Shown piece by piece: positions 1 through 8,310 of a stretch of 20,000 bases of DNA (position 1 is the first letter of the stretch; each line of letters opens with the position of its first letter). The stretch covers positions 20,794,041 to 20,814,040 of the forward strand of contig CM022677.1 of NCBI GenBank assembly GCA_012295275.1, given 5' to 3'. This DNA is from Chrysomallon squamiferum (taxonomy: Eukaryota; Mollusca; Gastropoda; Neomphalida; Peltospiridae). The position numbers and the translations under genes are program-made. The notes below the pieces were generated by a model. That model saw only the letters and a program-made list of their open reading frames with translations. It ran no database searches and was not told the DNA's origin.

Positions 1-135
1 ATAAATGCACACATAAACAGTTTAATTAATTCGTTTATCCCTTTACTGGCTTTATTTTATAAATCGATAAATGCTTACTTGTACACATACATACATTTTT
101 AATCAATTAATTAATTTATTTAATTGTTTATTCAG

Positions 136-165
136 CCACTCAAAGACCGCGTGCAAATGAAACAG
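136..165 (+). CDS. Candidate microexon upstream of the TSP1 exons (gene A)
   Basis: This is a 30-nt segment preceded by a T-rich tract ending in TTCAG and followed by GTAAAA. Read in phase 1 it encodes a polar peptide, ATQRPRANET, with no stop. The length is a multiple of three and the phase is 1-1, as in the well-supported exons downstream, so it would join directly to the TSP1 exon at 622. No paralogous copy is visible here, so the call rests only on splice signals and phase. It could be a chance ORF. The first exons of the gene, including any signal peptide, are outside the window. Confidence 0.4.
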
Positions 166-621
166 GTAAAATAACATTTAAAAAAATCAGTTTAATGATT
201 ATTTCTTTGCATGTCAACACAGAATCAAATGCAAATTTTGCGAAGGTAAATTCAAATTGTTGAAGAAAGAAAAGAAAAAAAAAAGACCAGAAATCATATT
301 CACTTTTCGACTCTTTCTTCCGTTTGTTCATCACTCACTCACTCATTCTTTTCAATAATACATTTAGCCGAATCTCGTTTACCCTCTAACACCAATGTCT
401 CACTCTTTCCTTCACACTATAAAGAAAGGTGGACATATATACTTGAATGCAGCTTCAGTATTAACATCCCAACTCTGATCTGAGTTAATGGAAAGAATGA
501 ATGAAATCTGGAAAAATCAAAAAAAAAAAAAAAAAAAAAAAAAAATAATAATAATAATAATAATAATAATATATATATATATATATATACATTATTTTAT
601 GTTATTTATTTATTTCTAAAG
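166..621 (+). other. Intron, AT-rich, with A and ATA repeats
   Basis: This stretch lies between the candidate exon at 136 and the first TSP1 exon. It contains an A run (about 521-545), (ATA)n (about 545-570) and (TA)n (about 571-589), then the TTATTTATTTCTAAAG acceptor. Nothing else recognisable was seen. Confidence 0.5.
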
Positions 622-810
622 TGGATGGTGGATGGTCTACATGGCATCACATATATAGTATAGACTGTTCAGTCACATGTGGGTTTGGTCATTTGCGAGA
701 CTTATTCTATCGAAAATGTGACAACCCCCCATCACAAAACGGAGGACAGAGTTGCCCTGGATTCGCTTATAAAGACAGGGTTCTATCGTGTGTGGAGCGA
801 GAATGTCCTG
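622..810 (+). CDS. TSP1 (thrombospondin type 1) domain exon 1, gene A
   Basis: This 189-nt exon (63 codons, phase 1-1) encodes one complete TSP1 repeat. The acceptor is TTCTAAAG and the donor GTACGG. Counting the split first codon as residue 1, WSTW lies at 5-8, CSVTCG at 16-21, and the six cysteines at 16, 20, 33, 45, 57 and 62, matching the group 1 TSP1 pattern. WxxW is the usual C-mannosylation signal and CxxTC the usual O-fucosylation signal in this family. It most resembles the exon at 2448 (both begin VDG.W and contain an N-P...NGG segment), forming 'type A'. The domain should be extracellular and mediate binding to glycans or proteins. Its ligand cannot be read from sequence. The domain call is strong; its placement in gene A is inferred from phase and strand. 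Confidence 0.93.
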
Positions 811-976
811 GTACGGTTCATCAACTTTAATCTTATAAAACATTTTTTGTTTGCTCATGGAAAAAAATAATATATATAGTCATTCATTCAAGTTAACTAA
901 CGATGATGGCAATCTCTTATTGTTTCGTTCAGATATTATTTCTGTATAGTCCGAAGTAAAACCTTCTGTTTCAGAA

Positions 977-980
977 ATGT

Positions 981-1019
<39 letters not shown>

Positions 1020-1075
1020 TTTGTATATTTATTCATTTATTTATTTATTTATATATATTTATTTATTTATTTACT
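977..1075. repeat. (ATTT)n microsatellite
   Basis: ATTT/TTTA tetranucleotide repeats run through most of this interval, with a few interruptions. They are intronic. Confidence 0.9.
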
Positions 1076-1107
1076 ACTGGAGCTAATGTAACTATTTCAG
1101 ATAAAAG

Positions 1108-1109
<2 letters not shown>

Positions 1110-1147
<38 letters not shown>
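1110..1147. repeat. Poly-A tract
   Basis: An uninterrupted A run of about 38 bases inside an intron. The length may be unreliable in any assembly. Confidence 0.9.
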
Positions 1148-1151
<4 letters not shown>

Positions 1152-1470
1152 AACAAAAACAAATATGATTAAAATAATGAAATATCTAGAGTTAAGTATT
1201 CTTATCTGCCTAAGTATTTTTATATAAGTTTAAATATTCGTAGCTTCATACACAGGCACACACAGACAACAATAAATATTAAATAGATGTGCAGATATAG
1301 ATATTTAGATTGATAGATACATATAAAGAGATGCACCGATAGATTGCTAAGTAGGAATAGAAACAGACAGAGATAGTCATGTAATTATGTAGACATGTAA
1401 ATAGATAGACAGTTCGATCGACCAATAAATGTAACTAATGGAAGTAAAAATGATGATAATAATTTTCAAG

Positions 1471-1653
1471 ATGATCCTGGGTGGACTGTGTGGCATGAGA
1501 GAAGCTTAGGGTGGTGTACTGTGACGTGTGGAGTTGGTGTGAGGACTGTGATTCTCACTCGGATGTGTCCTTATTTTTACAGAGGAAAGTGCCAAGGACT
1601 TAACGTCAAACGTGATATCAAATCATGTGAGACCAACATTAACTGTCCTGATG
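1471..1653 (+). CDS. TSP1 domain exon 2, gene A (type B)
   Basis: This 183-nt exon (61 codons, phase 1-1) has acceptor AATTTTCAAG and donor GTAAAT. It encodes a TSP1 repeat with WTVW at residues 5-8, CTVTCG at 16-21 and six cysteines at 16, 20, 33, 41, 53 and 59. It is about two residues shorter than exon 1, and its third and fourth cysteines are closer together. It begins DDPGW and is most like the exon at 8388 (DDPAW, also 61 codons). The first part of the downstream intron also resembles the intron after 8388 (shared TTTTTACGTTTCT-like text), so the two arose by exon-plus-intron duplication. It is extracellular; the ligand is unknown. Confidence 0.92.
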
Positions 1654-2017
1654 GTAAATTAATTGTCTTGTTGCTTTTTACGTTTTCTTTGTTTATTTAG
1701 TTATTTCTTCTTCTTTTTTTCCGAAATAAATTTTAAAAACTTTCTATATCCAGTAAGAAATGTAAGTAAATATAAGTAAGTAAATGAATGAATGAATGAA
1801 TGAATGAATAAATAAATAAATAAATAAAAATAAGATTTTTTCTTCTTTCAGTTGCTATTAGACTGTTCCTTATTTGTTTTATTATTGGTTTTATTATCGT
1901 TGTTGTTGTTGTTGTTGTTGTTATTATTATTATTAAAACAAATTTCATCGATTTATTTATTTATTTTTATTTTTATTATTTTTTTGTTTTACCTTAACAA
2001 CGACAAAACACATACAG
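1654..2017 (+). other. Intron with GAAT/AAAT and GTT/ATT repeats
   Basis: This intron contains (GAAT)n then (AAAT)n (about 1784-1829) and (GTT)n/(ATT)n (about 1899-1935). A pyrimidine-rich acceptor (TTCTTTCAG, ending 1851) is present, but only a weak GTTTTA follows as a donor, so no exon is claimed. Confidence 0.5.
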
Positions 2018-2029
2018 GTAACAAACCCG
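2018..2029 (+). CDS. 12-nt microexon encoding GNKP, gene A
   Basis: This very short exon lies between acceptor CACATACAG and the strong donor GTAAGTAAC. In phase 1 it adds four residues (G-N-K-P) and keeps the frame. It sits between TSP1 exons 2 and 3 and would act as a hinge between them. Twelve nucleotides is near the lower limit for exon recognition, so it rests on the quality of the donor and the shared phase. Transcript data would decide. Confidence 0.5.
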
Positions 2030-2447
2030 GTAAGTAACTTATATATTACTCATAGTAATATGTTTTACATGTCATAAATGTAGAAAGATTTAGGAGATTA
2101 ATTACAACTAACTAGCTAACTGTTTAATTAACAAAGTAAATACATAAATTAATAAATTAATCGATTAAAAAAAATAAATAATAATAATAATTTTAATAAT
2201 GACAATGGTAATAAGGACGATATTGATGGTGATAATAAAAGGTGGTGATGTATCGAAATAAATGGATACGTGAGGTAAAGCCTGGGAACATCAGATACTA
2301 GCAGGATTAGATCTAGACTGCTGCATTACGCTAAACAGAACTAAAAACAATTAAAGTCAAACAATAACAATGAATAAATAAATAACAGTGTTTCGTTTTC
2401 GACTCCCAATTCGATACCTATTAACAGACATCACAATTATATTCTAG
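2030..2447 (+). other. Intron, no recognisable content
   Basis: AT-rich intron between the 12-nt microexon and TSP1 exon 3, with scattered AAT/GAT short repeats. Nothing further seen. Confidence 0.5.
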
Positions 2448-2639
2448 TGGATGGCTGGTGGAGCCCATGGACCACTGTGTCAGAACTGTACTGCTCTGTT
2501 ACGTGTGGGATGGGTTTTCGGATAGTGAACAGATGGAGAGTGTGCGCAAACCCGAAACCGTCTAATGGCGGGAACAAATGTAAAGGTCCTGAACACACAC
2601 TGGTCACTGCAATCTGTAACGCTGAAACACGCTGTGCTG
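2448..2639 (+). CDS. TSP1 domain exon 3, gene A (type A)
   Basis: This 192-nt exon (64 codons, phase 1-1) has acceptor ATATTCTAG and donor GTAAGC. The TSP1 repeat shows WSPW at residues 5-8, CSVTCG at 16-21, R-x-W-R-V-C ending at 33, and six cysteines at 16, 20, 33, 45, 57 and 63. N-P-K-P-S-N-G-G matches a typical TSP1 loop. It is the closest in this window to a textbook group 1 TSP1 and is the sister of the exon at 622. C-mannosylation and O-fucosylation motifs are both intact. Confidence 0.94.
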
Positions 2640-3300
2640 GTAAGCTTCTTTCTGTTTTATGCTTCTTCAGTTGTTTTTGTTTAGCCTTTTTTGTTGCATT
2701 AGAATTATTTAGTGCGCTAACAGTTTTGTTTTTTTGTGTGTGTGTGTACGTCTCTGTGTATGGAAGGGTTCTTGTGTTATTTTTATAATAATAATAAAGT
2801 TTTTATTTGCAGTATCAGACAAAATCTCCTGTGTATCCATTTATTATAATGATTCGACTCCGACAGCATTATATCGTTTTTTTTTTATTTGCTGTTTTAT
2901 TCTGAAATTCTTTATTCCTACGAGAAAATTTGACTATTCCACGACTTTCAGATTTAAAACTTTAAATAGTATATCTGTTATAAAGTACATGTGTCCTTAT
3001 TTATTAATTTTCATTTAAAGATGTTCTTTATGTATGTTTATTTCTATTGATCAGTTCATCTGTCTGTCTACCTATCTATCTATATTTACCTTCCTACCTA
3101 TCAGTCTGTATACTAGTCTATGTGTACGTGTGTATATCTGTTATTCTTTATGTTTGTATATTCTATCTATCTTTCATCATAATGTCCAATTTACCTCTGT
3201 AGGTATGTAAGTTATTAAAACAATTTAATTTAAAAAAAATAATTTCGTTTTTCAAAACTTTATACTTATTTATTTATTATCATCACTATTATTATTATCA

Positions 3301-3394
<94 letters not shown>

Positions 3395-3417
3395 CTATCT
3401 ATCTATCTATTTTTCAG
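2640..3417 (+). other. Intron with (ATT)n and ATCT repeats; one weak microexon candidate
   Basis: This stretch ends in a long (ATT)n tract (about 3303-3394) and (ATCT)n. At 2813-2830 an 18-nt segment after TTATTTGCAG encodes VSDKIS in phase 1 with length divisible by three. The only donor there is the weak GTGTAT, so it is listed here rather than as an exon. Confidence 0.45.
3303..3412. repeat. (ATT)n and (ATCT)n microsatellite
   Basis: About 90 bases of ATT repeats are followed by ATCT repeats. They run directly into the acceptor of the 27-nt exon at 3418. Confidence 0.93.
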
Positions 3418-3444
3418 ACATCAGGGTGAACCATTCTTCGTCAG
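3418..3444 (+). CDS. 27-nt microexon encoding DIRVNHSSS, gene A
   Basis: The acceptor is CTATTTTTCAG and the donor GTAAGG. The 27-nt, phase 1-1 exon encodes D-I-R-V-N-H-S-S-S. It is serine-rich and hydrophilic, as expected for a stalk. The sequence after its donor recurs after position 4708, where the matching exon copy (4681-4707) contains two stops. This shows that an exon-plus-intron unit was duplicated and that this copy stayed open. Confidence 0.68.
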
Positions 3445-3628
3445 GTAAGGAAAAAGACAAAGGATAATAACTGTCAAAACTACATCAATAATCTCTACAA
3501 TGCTTGAGTTCTAACATTCGTGAAAAATAAAACGGTCATGATGAAGATGATGATGATGATGACGATGATGATAATAATAATACTAATAAAAGAGTGTACA
3601 CTTTGGAATCTAATTACTCTTTGTATAG

Positions 3629-3678
3629 ATTTAACCGCTGAAGCTATAGACACTGACGAACATAAGGAAAATGATATA
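3629..3678 (+). pseudogene. Decayed microexon, copy 1 of the 'DLTAEAIDTDE' exon
   Basis: After the acceptor CTCTTTGTATAG this segment reads DLTAEAIDTDE... in phase 1, ending ...NDI. The matching exons are at 5519 (+) and 19693-19743 (-, intact, 51 nt, ending ...NDI then GGTAAC). Here the expected G|GT after the ATA codon is missing (ATATTAAATT), so no donor exists. Flanking non-coding sequence, for example the shared AATGTGTCGCCC block downstream, confirms common origin. It is probably a dead exon unless an unseen donor is used. Confidence 0.6.
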
Positions 3679-3738
3679 TTAAATTGAACACTATTATAAA
3701 TGTTCTGACGTGTAACTGATATTTATTTCATTATAACA

Positions 3739-3872
3739 GTAATGTGTCGCCCATTCACCTATATATGAAAGCAGATCTAACTTTAATAACTTGAATGTAA
3801 ATTATCTATCTAATATATATATATATATCCAAGATTCAAACACATGTATTATTAAAAATGGTAAACCAAATA

Positions 3873-3920
<48 letters not shown>

Positions 3921-4048
3921 TATTTATCTGTCTATCTATATGTCTATCTATCTATCAATCTCTATCTATTTACATTAAAGTTTAATAAAGTGATTAAGGT
4001 TAGGTGTGCTCTGATGTATAATTGAATGGGCGACACATTCTGTATATA
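3739..4048. repeat. Inverted repeat around (TA)n, built from a duplicated intron block
   Basis: A block with AATGTGTCGCCCATTC lies at about 3742-3757 in direct orientation. Its reverse complement, GAATGGGCGACACATT, lies at about 4024-4039. The same block occurs downstream of the exon copies at 5519 (+) and, in diverged form, 19693 (-). The spacer holds (TA)n (about 3866-3916) and ATCT repeats. It also contains an open 27-nt segment, 3834-3860 (DSNTCIIKN, donor GTAAAC, poor acceptor), that may be a relic microexon. Confidence 0.65.
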
Positions 4049-4060
4049 TGTTTGTATACA

Positions 4061-4093
<33 letters not shown>

Positions 4094-4144
4094 TTTTTTT
4101 TTTTTTTTTTTTATTTATTACTGCATATTATGTTTTTTATTTAG

Positions 4145-4177
4145 GTCTAACAGGAAAAGATACAGACAGTGATCCAG
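4145..4177 (+). CDS. 33-nt microexon encoding GLTGKDTDSDP, gene A
   Basis: A strong pyrimidine-rich acceptor (TTTTTTATTTAG) is followed by 33 nt in phase 1-1 and donor GTAGGG. The peptide G-L-T-G-K-D-T-D-S-D-P is acidic and hydrophilic. It is paralogous to the exon at 5949 (DLTGQYKDFDQ) and to the gene B exon at 19361-19393 (DLTAQYSDNGP). Three independent copies with the same length, phase and splice borders make this one of the best-supported microexons. Confidence 0.75.
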
Positions 4178-4210
4178 GTAGGGATACCAACAAAGAAAAC
4201 TGTCTTTAAG

Positions 4211-4637
4211 TAATTCATTATATTTTAACATACATCTATATAACGTGTTTCATTTTACAATGCACGTATCATGTAAAAGTTATACATGAATAAACATCTT
4301 TGAGTATAAATAACTGCCAAAGTTTATTTTATTTATTTATTTATTTATTAATTACTATTGTTACTATTATTAGTGTTAATTTCAATATTGTATATGTGTG
4401 TGTATATATATATATATTCATATAATATTGAAAATAATAATAGCAATAGTAATAATAGTAACAATAATAATAAATAAATAAATAAATAAATAAGTATATA
4501 AATAAATAAAAATGCAGTAAAGAAAAAAATCTTTGGCAGTTATTTATACTAATAGATGTTTATTCATATTTTACTTTTAGATGATACGTGCATTGGAAAA
4601 TGAAATACGTTATATAGATGTATGTTAAAATATAATG

Positions 4638-4642
<5 letters not shown>
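4211..4642. repeat. Large imperfect palindrome (inverted repeat)
   Basis: The left arm is about 4211-4389, the right arm about 4424-4642, and the loop about 34 nt of TA/TG-rich sequence. The left arm start (TAATTCATTATATTTTAACA) is mirrored by the right arm end. Further matching landmarks are AATGCACGTATCAT, AATAAACATCT and ATAAATAACTGCCAAAG with their reverse complements. A single copy of part of this sequence follows the exon at 5949 (about 6003-6075). The arms are therefore intron sequence of the 33-nt exon unit that was duplicated in inverted orientation. Confidence 0.85.

Positions 4643-4644
<2 letters not shown>

Positions 4645-4678
<34 letters not shown>
4645..4678. repeat. (TA)n microsatellite
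   Basis: Alternating TA directly beyond the right arm of the palindrome, supplying the tract before the decayed exon at 4681. Confidence 0.9.
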
Positions 4679-4680
<2 letters not shown>

Positions 4681-4681
<1 letters not shown>

Positions 4682-4707
4682 CACGTAGAACAAATAGTCG
4701 TCGACAG
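4681..4707 (+). pseudogene. Decayed 27-nt microexon with two stops
   Basis: The segment has the same length (27 nt) and same donor context (ACAG|GTAAGGAAAAAGACAAAGG) as the open exon at 3418, but in phase 1 it reads through two TAG codons. The acceptor is TATATAAG from a (TA)n tract, without a pyrimidine run. Downstream intron similarity to 3445 onward is clear. It is either dead or would truncate the protein before the membrane if included. Confidence 0.6.
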
Positions 4708-4791
4708 GTAAGGAAAAAGACAAAGGAGAACATTTGTCAAAGCTATCGCAATAATCTCTATAAAACATATGAGTTGTAACCTTCGTGAAAA

Positions 4792-4797
<6 letters not shown>

Positions 4798-4861
<64 letters not shown>
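4798..4861. repeat. (AAT)n microsatellite
   Basis: About 60 bases of AAT repeats inside the duplicated intron. Confidence 0.92.
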
Positions 4862-4862
<1 letters not shown>

Positions 4863-5518
4863 GCGTGTGAAATTAATTTTTATTGAAATTAAAAATCAGA
4901 AAAGGTGAACAATTTATTCCTTTCATAATCAGTTCTTGACTGCTTTCATTCCTTTGAAAATAAAACGGAGGAACATTTTTAAATAAAATGAATAAATAAA
5001 TAAATTAAAAAATCCTTCTTTTGCAGCACTCACCATTATTTTTTATTCATGTTAAAATTAAATATTTTTTAATTAAATTTTATAGTCCATATATTGATAA
5101 GTTCAGCTGAAAGACCATGTTGCACTTACTGTTAATAAATAAGTGATTCAATAGCTATGCTCTAGTAAATGAAAATTATTTTAATTCATTCAGTCCGTAA
5201 TTCTTTATTTAGCCATGAAAACTACAAATAAAGGGAAAACCGTATATAAATGTATAATATGAGAAAAAATAACCAAACGAAAATAACTATGTAAATATTA
5301 AGATTAATAAGTAAGTTAGTAGAAAAAAAAAAAAATAAAATAAATTATAATAATGATTTTCTGGGCTCTCCCTTACAAACCTTCTTAGTTTTTGTTTATA
5401 TTCGAATTTATTGTTTATTAAATGACTGACTGAATGATCAATCATTCAGTTAATATTACTTTATATATATTCATTCTTCATTTAGATACTAATTATTTAC
5501 TCATTACTATTTGTATAG
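4862..5518 (+). other. Intron, AT-rich
   Basis: No exon was supported. A 24-nt segment at 5027-5050, after CTTCTTTTGCAG, is open in phase 1 but strongly hydrophobic, lacks a good donor (GTTAAA) and has no paralogue. Confidence 0.45.
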
Positions 5519-5569
5519 AGATTACAGCTGAAGCTATAGACACTGACGAAGAAAAGGAATATGATATAG
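5519..5569 (+). pseudogene. Microexon copy 2 'EITAEAIDTDE', donor damaged
   Basis: This 51-nt segment after TTTGTATAG is open in phase 1 (E-I-T-A-E-A-I-D-T-D-E-E-K-E-Y-D-I). Its length equals the intact gene B exon at 19693-19743. The gene B border is ATAG|GTAACA; here it is ATAG|TTAAAC, as if one G had been lost. The remaining GT would give a 50-nt exon and shift the frame. The frame stays open to about 5667 without a donor. The exon is either recently inactivated or affected by a one-base assembly error. Confidence 0.55.
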
Positions 5570-5948
5570 TTAAACTGAATAATAATTATGGATTTTCTGA
5601 AGCACATATTTATTTCAATATAACAGAAATGTGTCGCCCATTCTTCTATACATCAAAGCACATTTGACTTTAATATCTGTCTATCTCTCTATCTATCTAT
5701 CTATCTATCTATATATCTATCTATCTATCTATCTGTGTATCTATCTATGTATCTATCTATGTATCTATCTATAAATATAAATATAATTTCACGTATCTGT
5801 AGTCATCTGTATAAAAATTCTAGTTTGGTAAATCTAATCTCTTTATCTTTCTTCTCTTCAACAGATACATCCAAGATCCAATAATATGTAACATTAATAA
5901 TATATAAACATATATTTATACATTAATGCCTATTATTTATTTATTTAG
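5570..5948 (+). other. Intron with (ATCT)n
   Basis: It contains the AATGTGTCGCCC block shared with copy 1 and a long ATCT/ATGT repeat (about 5683-5772). A pyrimidine-rich acceptor (CTTCTCTTCAACAG, ending 5864) is followed by a segment reading DTSKIQ then a stop, matching the relic at 3834 in copy 1. Confidence 0.55.
5683..5772. repeat. (ATCT)n microsatellite
   Basis: Tetranucleotide ATCT repeats with ATGT variants. Confidence 0.92.
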
Positions 5949-5981
5949 ATCTAACAGGACAATATAAAGATTTTGATCAAG
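5949..5981 (+). CDS. 33-nt microexon encoding DLTGQYKDFDQ, gene A
   Basis: The acceptor is TTATTTATTTAG and the donor GTAGAT; phase is 1-1. It is paralogous to 4145-4177 and to 19361-19393 in gene B (DLTAQYSDNGP). The shared core D/G-L-T-x-x-Y/D-x-D is conserved while the C-terminal half differs between copies. It is a hydrophilic stalk segment. Confidence 0.74.
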
Positions 5982-6117
5982 GTAGATATACCGACGAAGT
6001 GTTTTATTTTACAATGCATGGGTAATGCTAAAAATAATATATGAATTAAGAAGTTTTAGTAAAAATAACTGCCAAGCAAAGGATCTTTTTCTTTTACTGC
6101 ATTTTGATTTATTTATG

Positions 6118-6148
<31 letters not shown>

Positions 6149-6168
6149 TCATTTTCTTTTGTGTTTAG

Positions 6169-6201
6169 ATGTACCAGCACTCAAGGCAAACATTAATAAA
6201 G
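6169..6201 (+). CDS. 33-nt microexon encoding DVPALKANINK, gene A
   Basis: The acceptor is TTTTGTGTTTAG and the donor GTAAGG; phase is 1-1. It matches three tandem exons in gene B (18287, 18436, 18633) that encode DV(P/Q)A(Q/K)xADTxK. The first ~85 bases of the following intron are nearly the same as the intron after 18287 in gene B: I count about 7 differences in 87, against 7 in 33 within the exon. The intron is interrupted about 90 bases on by a minisatellite and a Tc1 remnant. Confidence 0.8.
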
Positions 6202-6290
6202 GTAAGGACACGGACAAAGTAAATTTTCTTAAAACTATTGAATTGAGTACTGCAGTTAAAAATTATTTTACCTTGTATTTAATATTCTCC

Positions 6291-6338
6291 TTGATGTGTT
6301 ACTTGATGTGTTACTTGATGTGTTACTTGATGTGTTAC
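6291..6338. repeat. 12-bp minisatellite, four copies
   Basis: Four perfect tandem copies of TTGATGTGTTAC lie directly before the transposon-like sequence. The paralogous gene B intron lacks them. Confidence 0.95.
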
Positions 6339-6532
6339 AGTCGCCAAACAGCAGGTCACACAAAATAAAGGCTATGGTCGTGTTTCTTAGCCAAAACGTC
6401 CGCGCATGCAAACCAAGTTACCAGTGCATGTGCACGTGCGGCACATGGAACTTGAATACGAGGGTTACAAAAATGCAACTTTTTCGAATACTTCTGTTCG
6501 TTATTTTTTTTTTCTGACCCAACATCAAACAA

Positions 6533-7296
6533 ATGTCACAACTGAGTGAACCGCAACGAAACAACGCCATCGACCTTTTACAAGCTGGCGAATCCTTCTC
6601 GGCCGTAGCCTGGGTGTTCCATGCATTCCCAAGCACCACCTTGAGGTTGTCGTAACGGTTCCAGCAACACGAAAAAACACGTGACCGTCCCATATCAGGT
6701 AGACCACGTGTAACCGCCATGGCCCAGGACCGCTACATAAGGGTACTTCATCTACGAGAAAAAACCATGACGGCAACCTCTACTGCTTCAGCAATACCAG
6801 GTCTGCGTAGAATATCGGCTCAGGCAGTGCGCAATAGTTTACGCGAGGCAGGTATTCGTGCAAGAAGAGTGGTTTTGACTGAACAACATCCTCAACTACT
6901 ACGTCAGTGGTGTCAAGTGCACAGAGTCTGGCCTCAGTTACGATGGAGAACTGTCTGGTTTAGTGACGAAGATTGATTTCTGCTTCGTCGAGCTGATGGA
7001 AGATGTCGAGTTTACAGACGTCGTGGTGAACGTTCTGCTGCAAACTGCAGTCAGGAAACGGACAGATCTGGCGGTGGTAGTGAGATGGTGTGGGCAGCAA
7101 TCTCATACACTTTGACGAGTTGCATAGGCGACTGAGGCAGCATCAACCACAGCCACAGAATCGTGCAAAGTTGGCATTATTACTACAGACAGAGTGGGCA
7201 ACCATTCCACAAGGTGTAATTCGTTATATCATTACTGCCATAGGAACGAGATGTCAGGCAGTTCTAGACTCCCATGGTGGGCACACAAGGCATTGA
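6533..7296 (+). pseudogene. Tc1-like transposase remnant
   Basis: Reading across several frames recovers an N-terminal helix-turn-helix region starting MSQLSEPQRNNAIDLLQAGE, then SGRPRVT, AQDRYIRVLHLRE, a long middle part ending VWFSDED (first catalytic Asp region), and a C-terminal ...RCQAVLDSHGGHTRH. These are hallmarks of Tc1/mariner transposases. A frameshift after about residue 40, a stop in place of the S-R of FSDESRF, and a missing stretch between the VWAAI region and the C-terminus, which removes the second Asp and the Glu of the DDE triad, make it inactive. Higher GC than its surroundings supports insertion. Clear terminal inverted repeats were not found, so the ends (probably about 6339 and 7410) are uncertain. 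It lies in an intron of gene A. Confidence 0.88.
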
Positions 7297-7625
7297 TATT
7301 ATACTGTTATAACCTTGAACTTTAACCTTTCAATGTAATACCATCAATATTAATGAATTGCGAAAGTTTGTGCAAAATGTGAACATTCAGTTGATTTCTT
7401 TTGATCCATTAGATAGATATTCCCAATGTCAATAAAATCTACTTTTGAGTTTCATTTCTGTTAGAGTATATTTATCTTTGGCTGATTCCTTGTTTATTTG
7501 TTTTGTTTTTGTCTTGCTGTTGCTTCTGTTGTTTGTTTTCTTGTTTCATTCTTTGTTTATACATCTTTATACCTACATATATCTATATTTGTATCTATAT
7601 CAGTCTATTTATGTGTGTGTATTAC

Positions 7626-7631
7626 TATTAC

Positions 7632-7677
<46 letters not shown>
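7626..7677. repeat. (ATT)n microsatellite
   Basis: About 50 bases of ATT repeat. Confidence 0.93.
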
Positions 7678-8216
7678 TGATACTATAATAAATCGTTTTT
7701 TTTTTTCGTTTATTGATTTCTTTTTTATTCATTATATATTGTTTTTGTTTTCATTAGGACATTCAACAACAAATAAACAAATTAACAGACAGCGACCTCC
7801 AGTATTACTGAAAAATAATTGTACACTCTGTTAACAGAAATAAGCAAATTCAAACTATTGCTGAAAATATAATTCAGAACACGATCCACTTTTGATATCT
7901 TAGTCCTTTTGCTCATTCATTACAGTATTCACTCATTAATTTAATGTGACAAAAAAAAAATAATGGATGTATTGCTTTAAGTCCTTTCCCAGTTTTCAAA
8001 TCCAAGTATCTCAAAGTGTTTTATTGATAACTGAACATGCAAGCTGACACTACAAATACGATACTAAAATGTGCTCTAATATGCGGTTAAACGGGAGGAA
8101 AGAAAGACATTTAGAGAAGGAAACAATCTGTCGTACGAATGGCAATGATAAGAAGATCCTATCCATAATCTGAAATCAAAGTGTGTAGGAAAAATAAAAA
8201 ATAAATTTGACATAAA

Positions 8217-8217
<1 letters not shown>

Positions 8218-8294
<77 letters not shown>

Positions 8295-8310
8295 AATAAA
8301 TAAATAAATA
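8218..8310. repeat. (AAT)n/(AAAT)n microsatellite
   Basis: About 65 bases of AAT repeats followed by AAAT repeats, in the intron before the fourth TSP1 exon. Confidence 0.93.

Larger units (their letters stand above)
811..1470 (+). other. Intron with (ATTT)n and poly-A repeats
   Basis: This is the intron between TSP1 exons 1 and 2. It contains ATTT tandem repeats (about 977-1075), an A run (about 1110-1147) and GATA-like irregular repeats (about 1280-1410). A CTATTTCAG at about 1092-1100 looks like an acceptor, but only A-rich sequence follows and no donor is near. No exon was supported. Confidence 0.55.

Noticed and set aside
368-428. Open segment after ACATTTAG up to AAAG|GTGG
   Set aside because: 61 nt breaks the 1-1 phase rule, the donor is weak, and there is no similarity to other exons.
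1754-1761. 8-nt segment between ATATCCAG and GTAAGT
   Set aside because: Good donor, but the length is not a multiple of three and it is too short to support without RNA data.
1852-1875. 24-nt open segment after TTCTTTCAG in phase 1
   Set aside because: The donor is only GTTTTA, and the peptide is hydrophobic and continues into repeat-derived sequence; no paralogue.
5027-5050. 24-nt segment after CTTCTTTTGCAG
   Set aside because: The acceptor is good, but the donor is GTTAAA and the peptide is hydrophobic, unlike the stalk exons.
5485-5511. 27-nt open segment just before the 5519 exon
   Set aside because: It lies on the acceptor tract of the 5519 exon and is not conserved in the copy at 3629.
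5683-5772. CRISPR-like regular repeats
   Set aside because: They are simple ATCT microsatellites without unique spacers, in a eukaryotic intron.
6418-6776. Minus-strand ORFs of 83 and 100 codons
   Set aside because: They are shadows of the plus-strand Tc1 transposase remnant.
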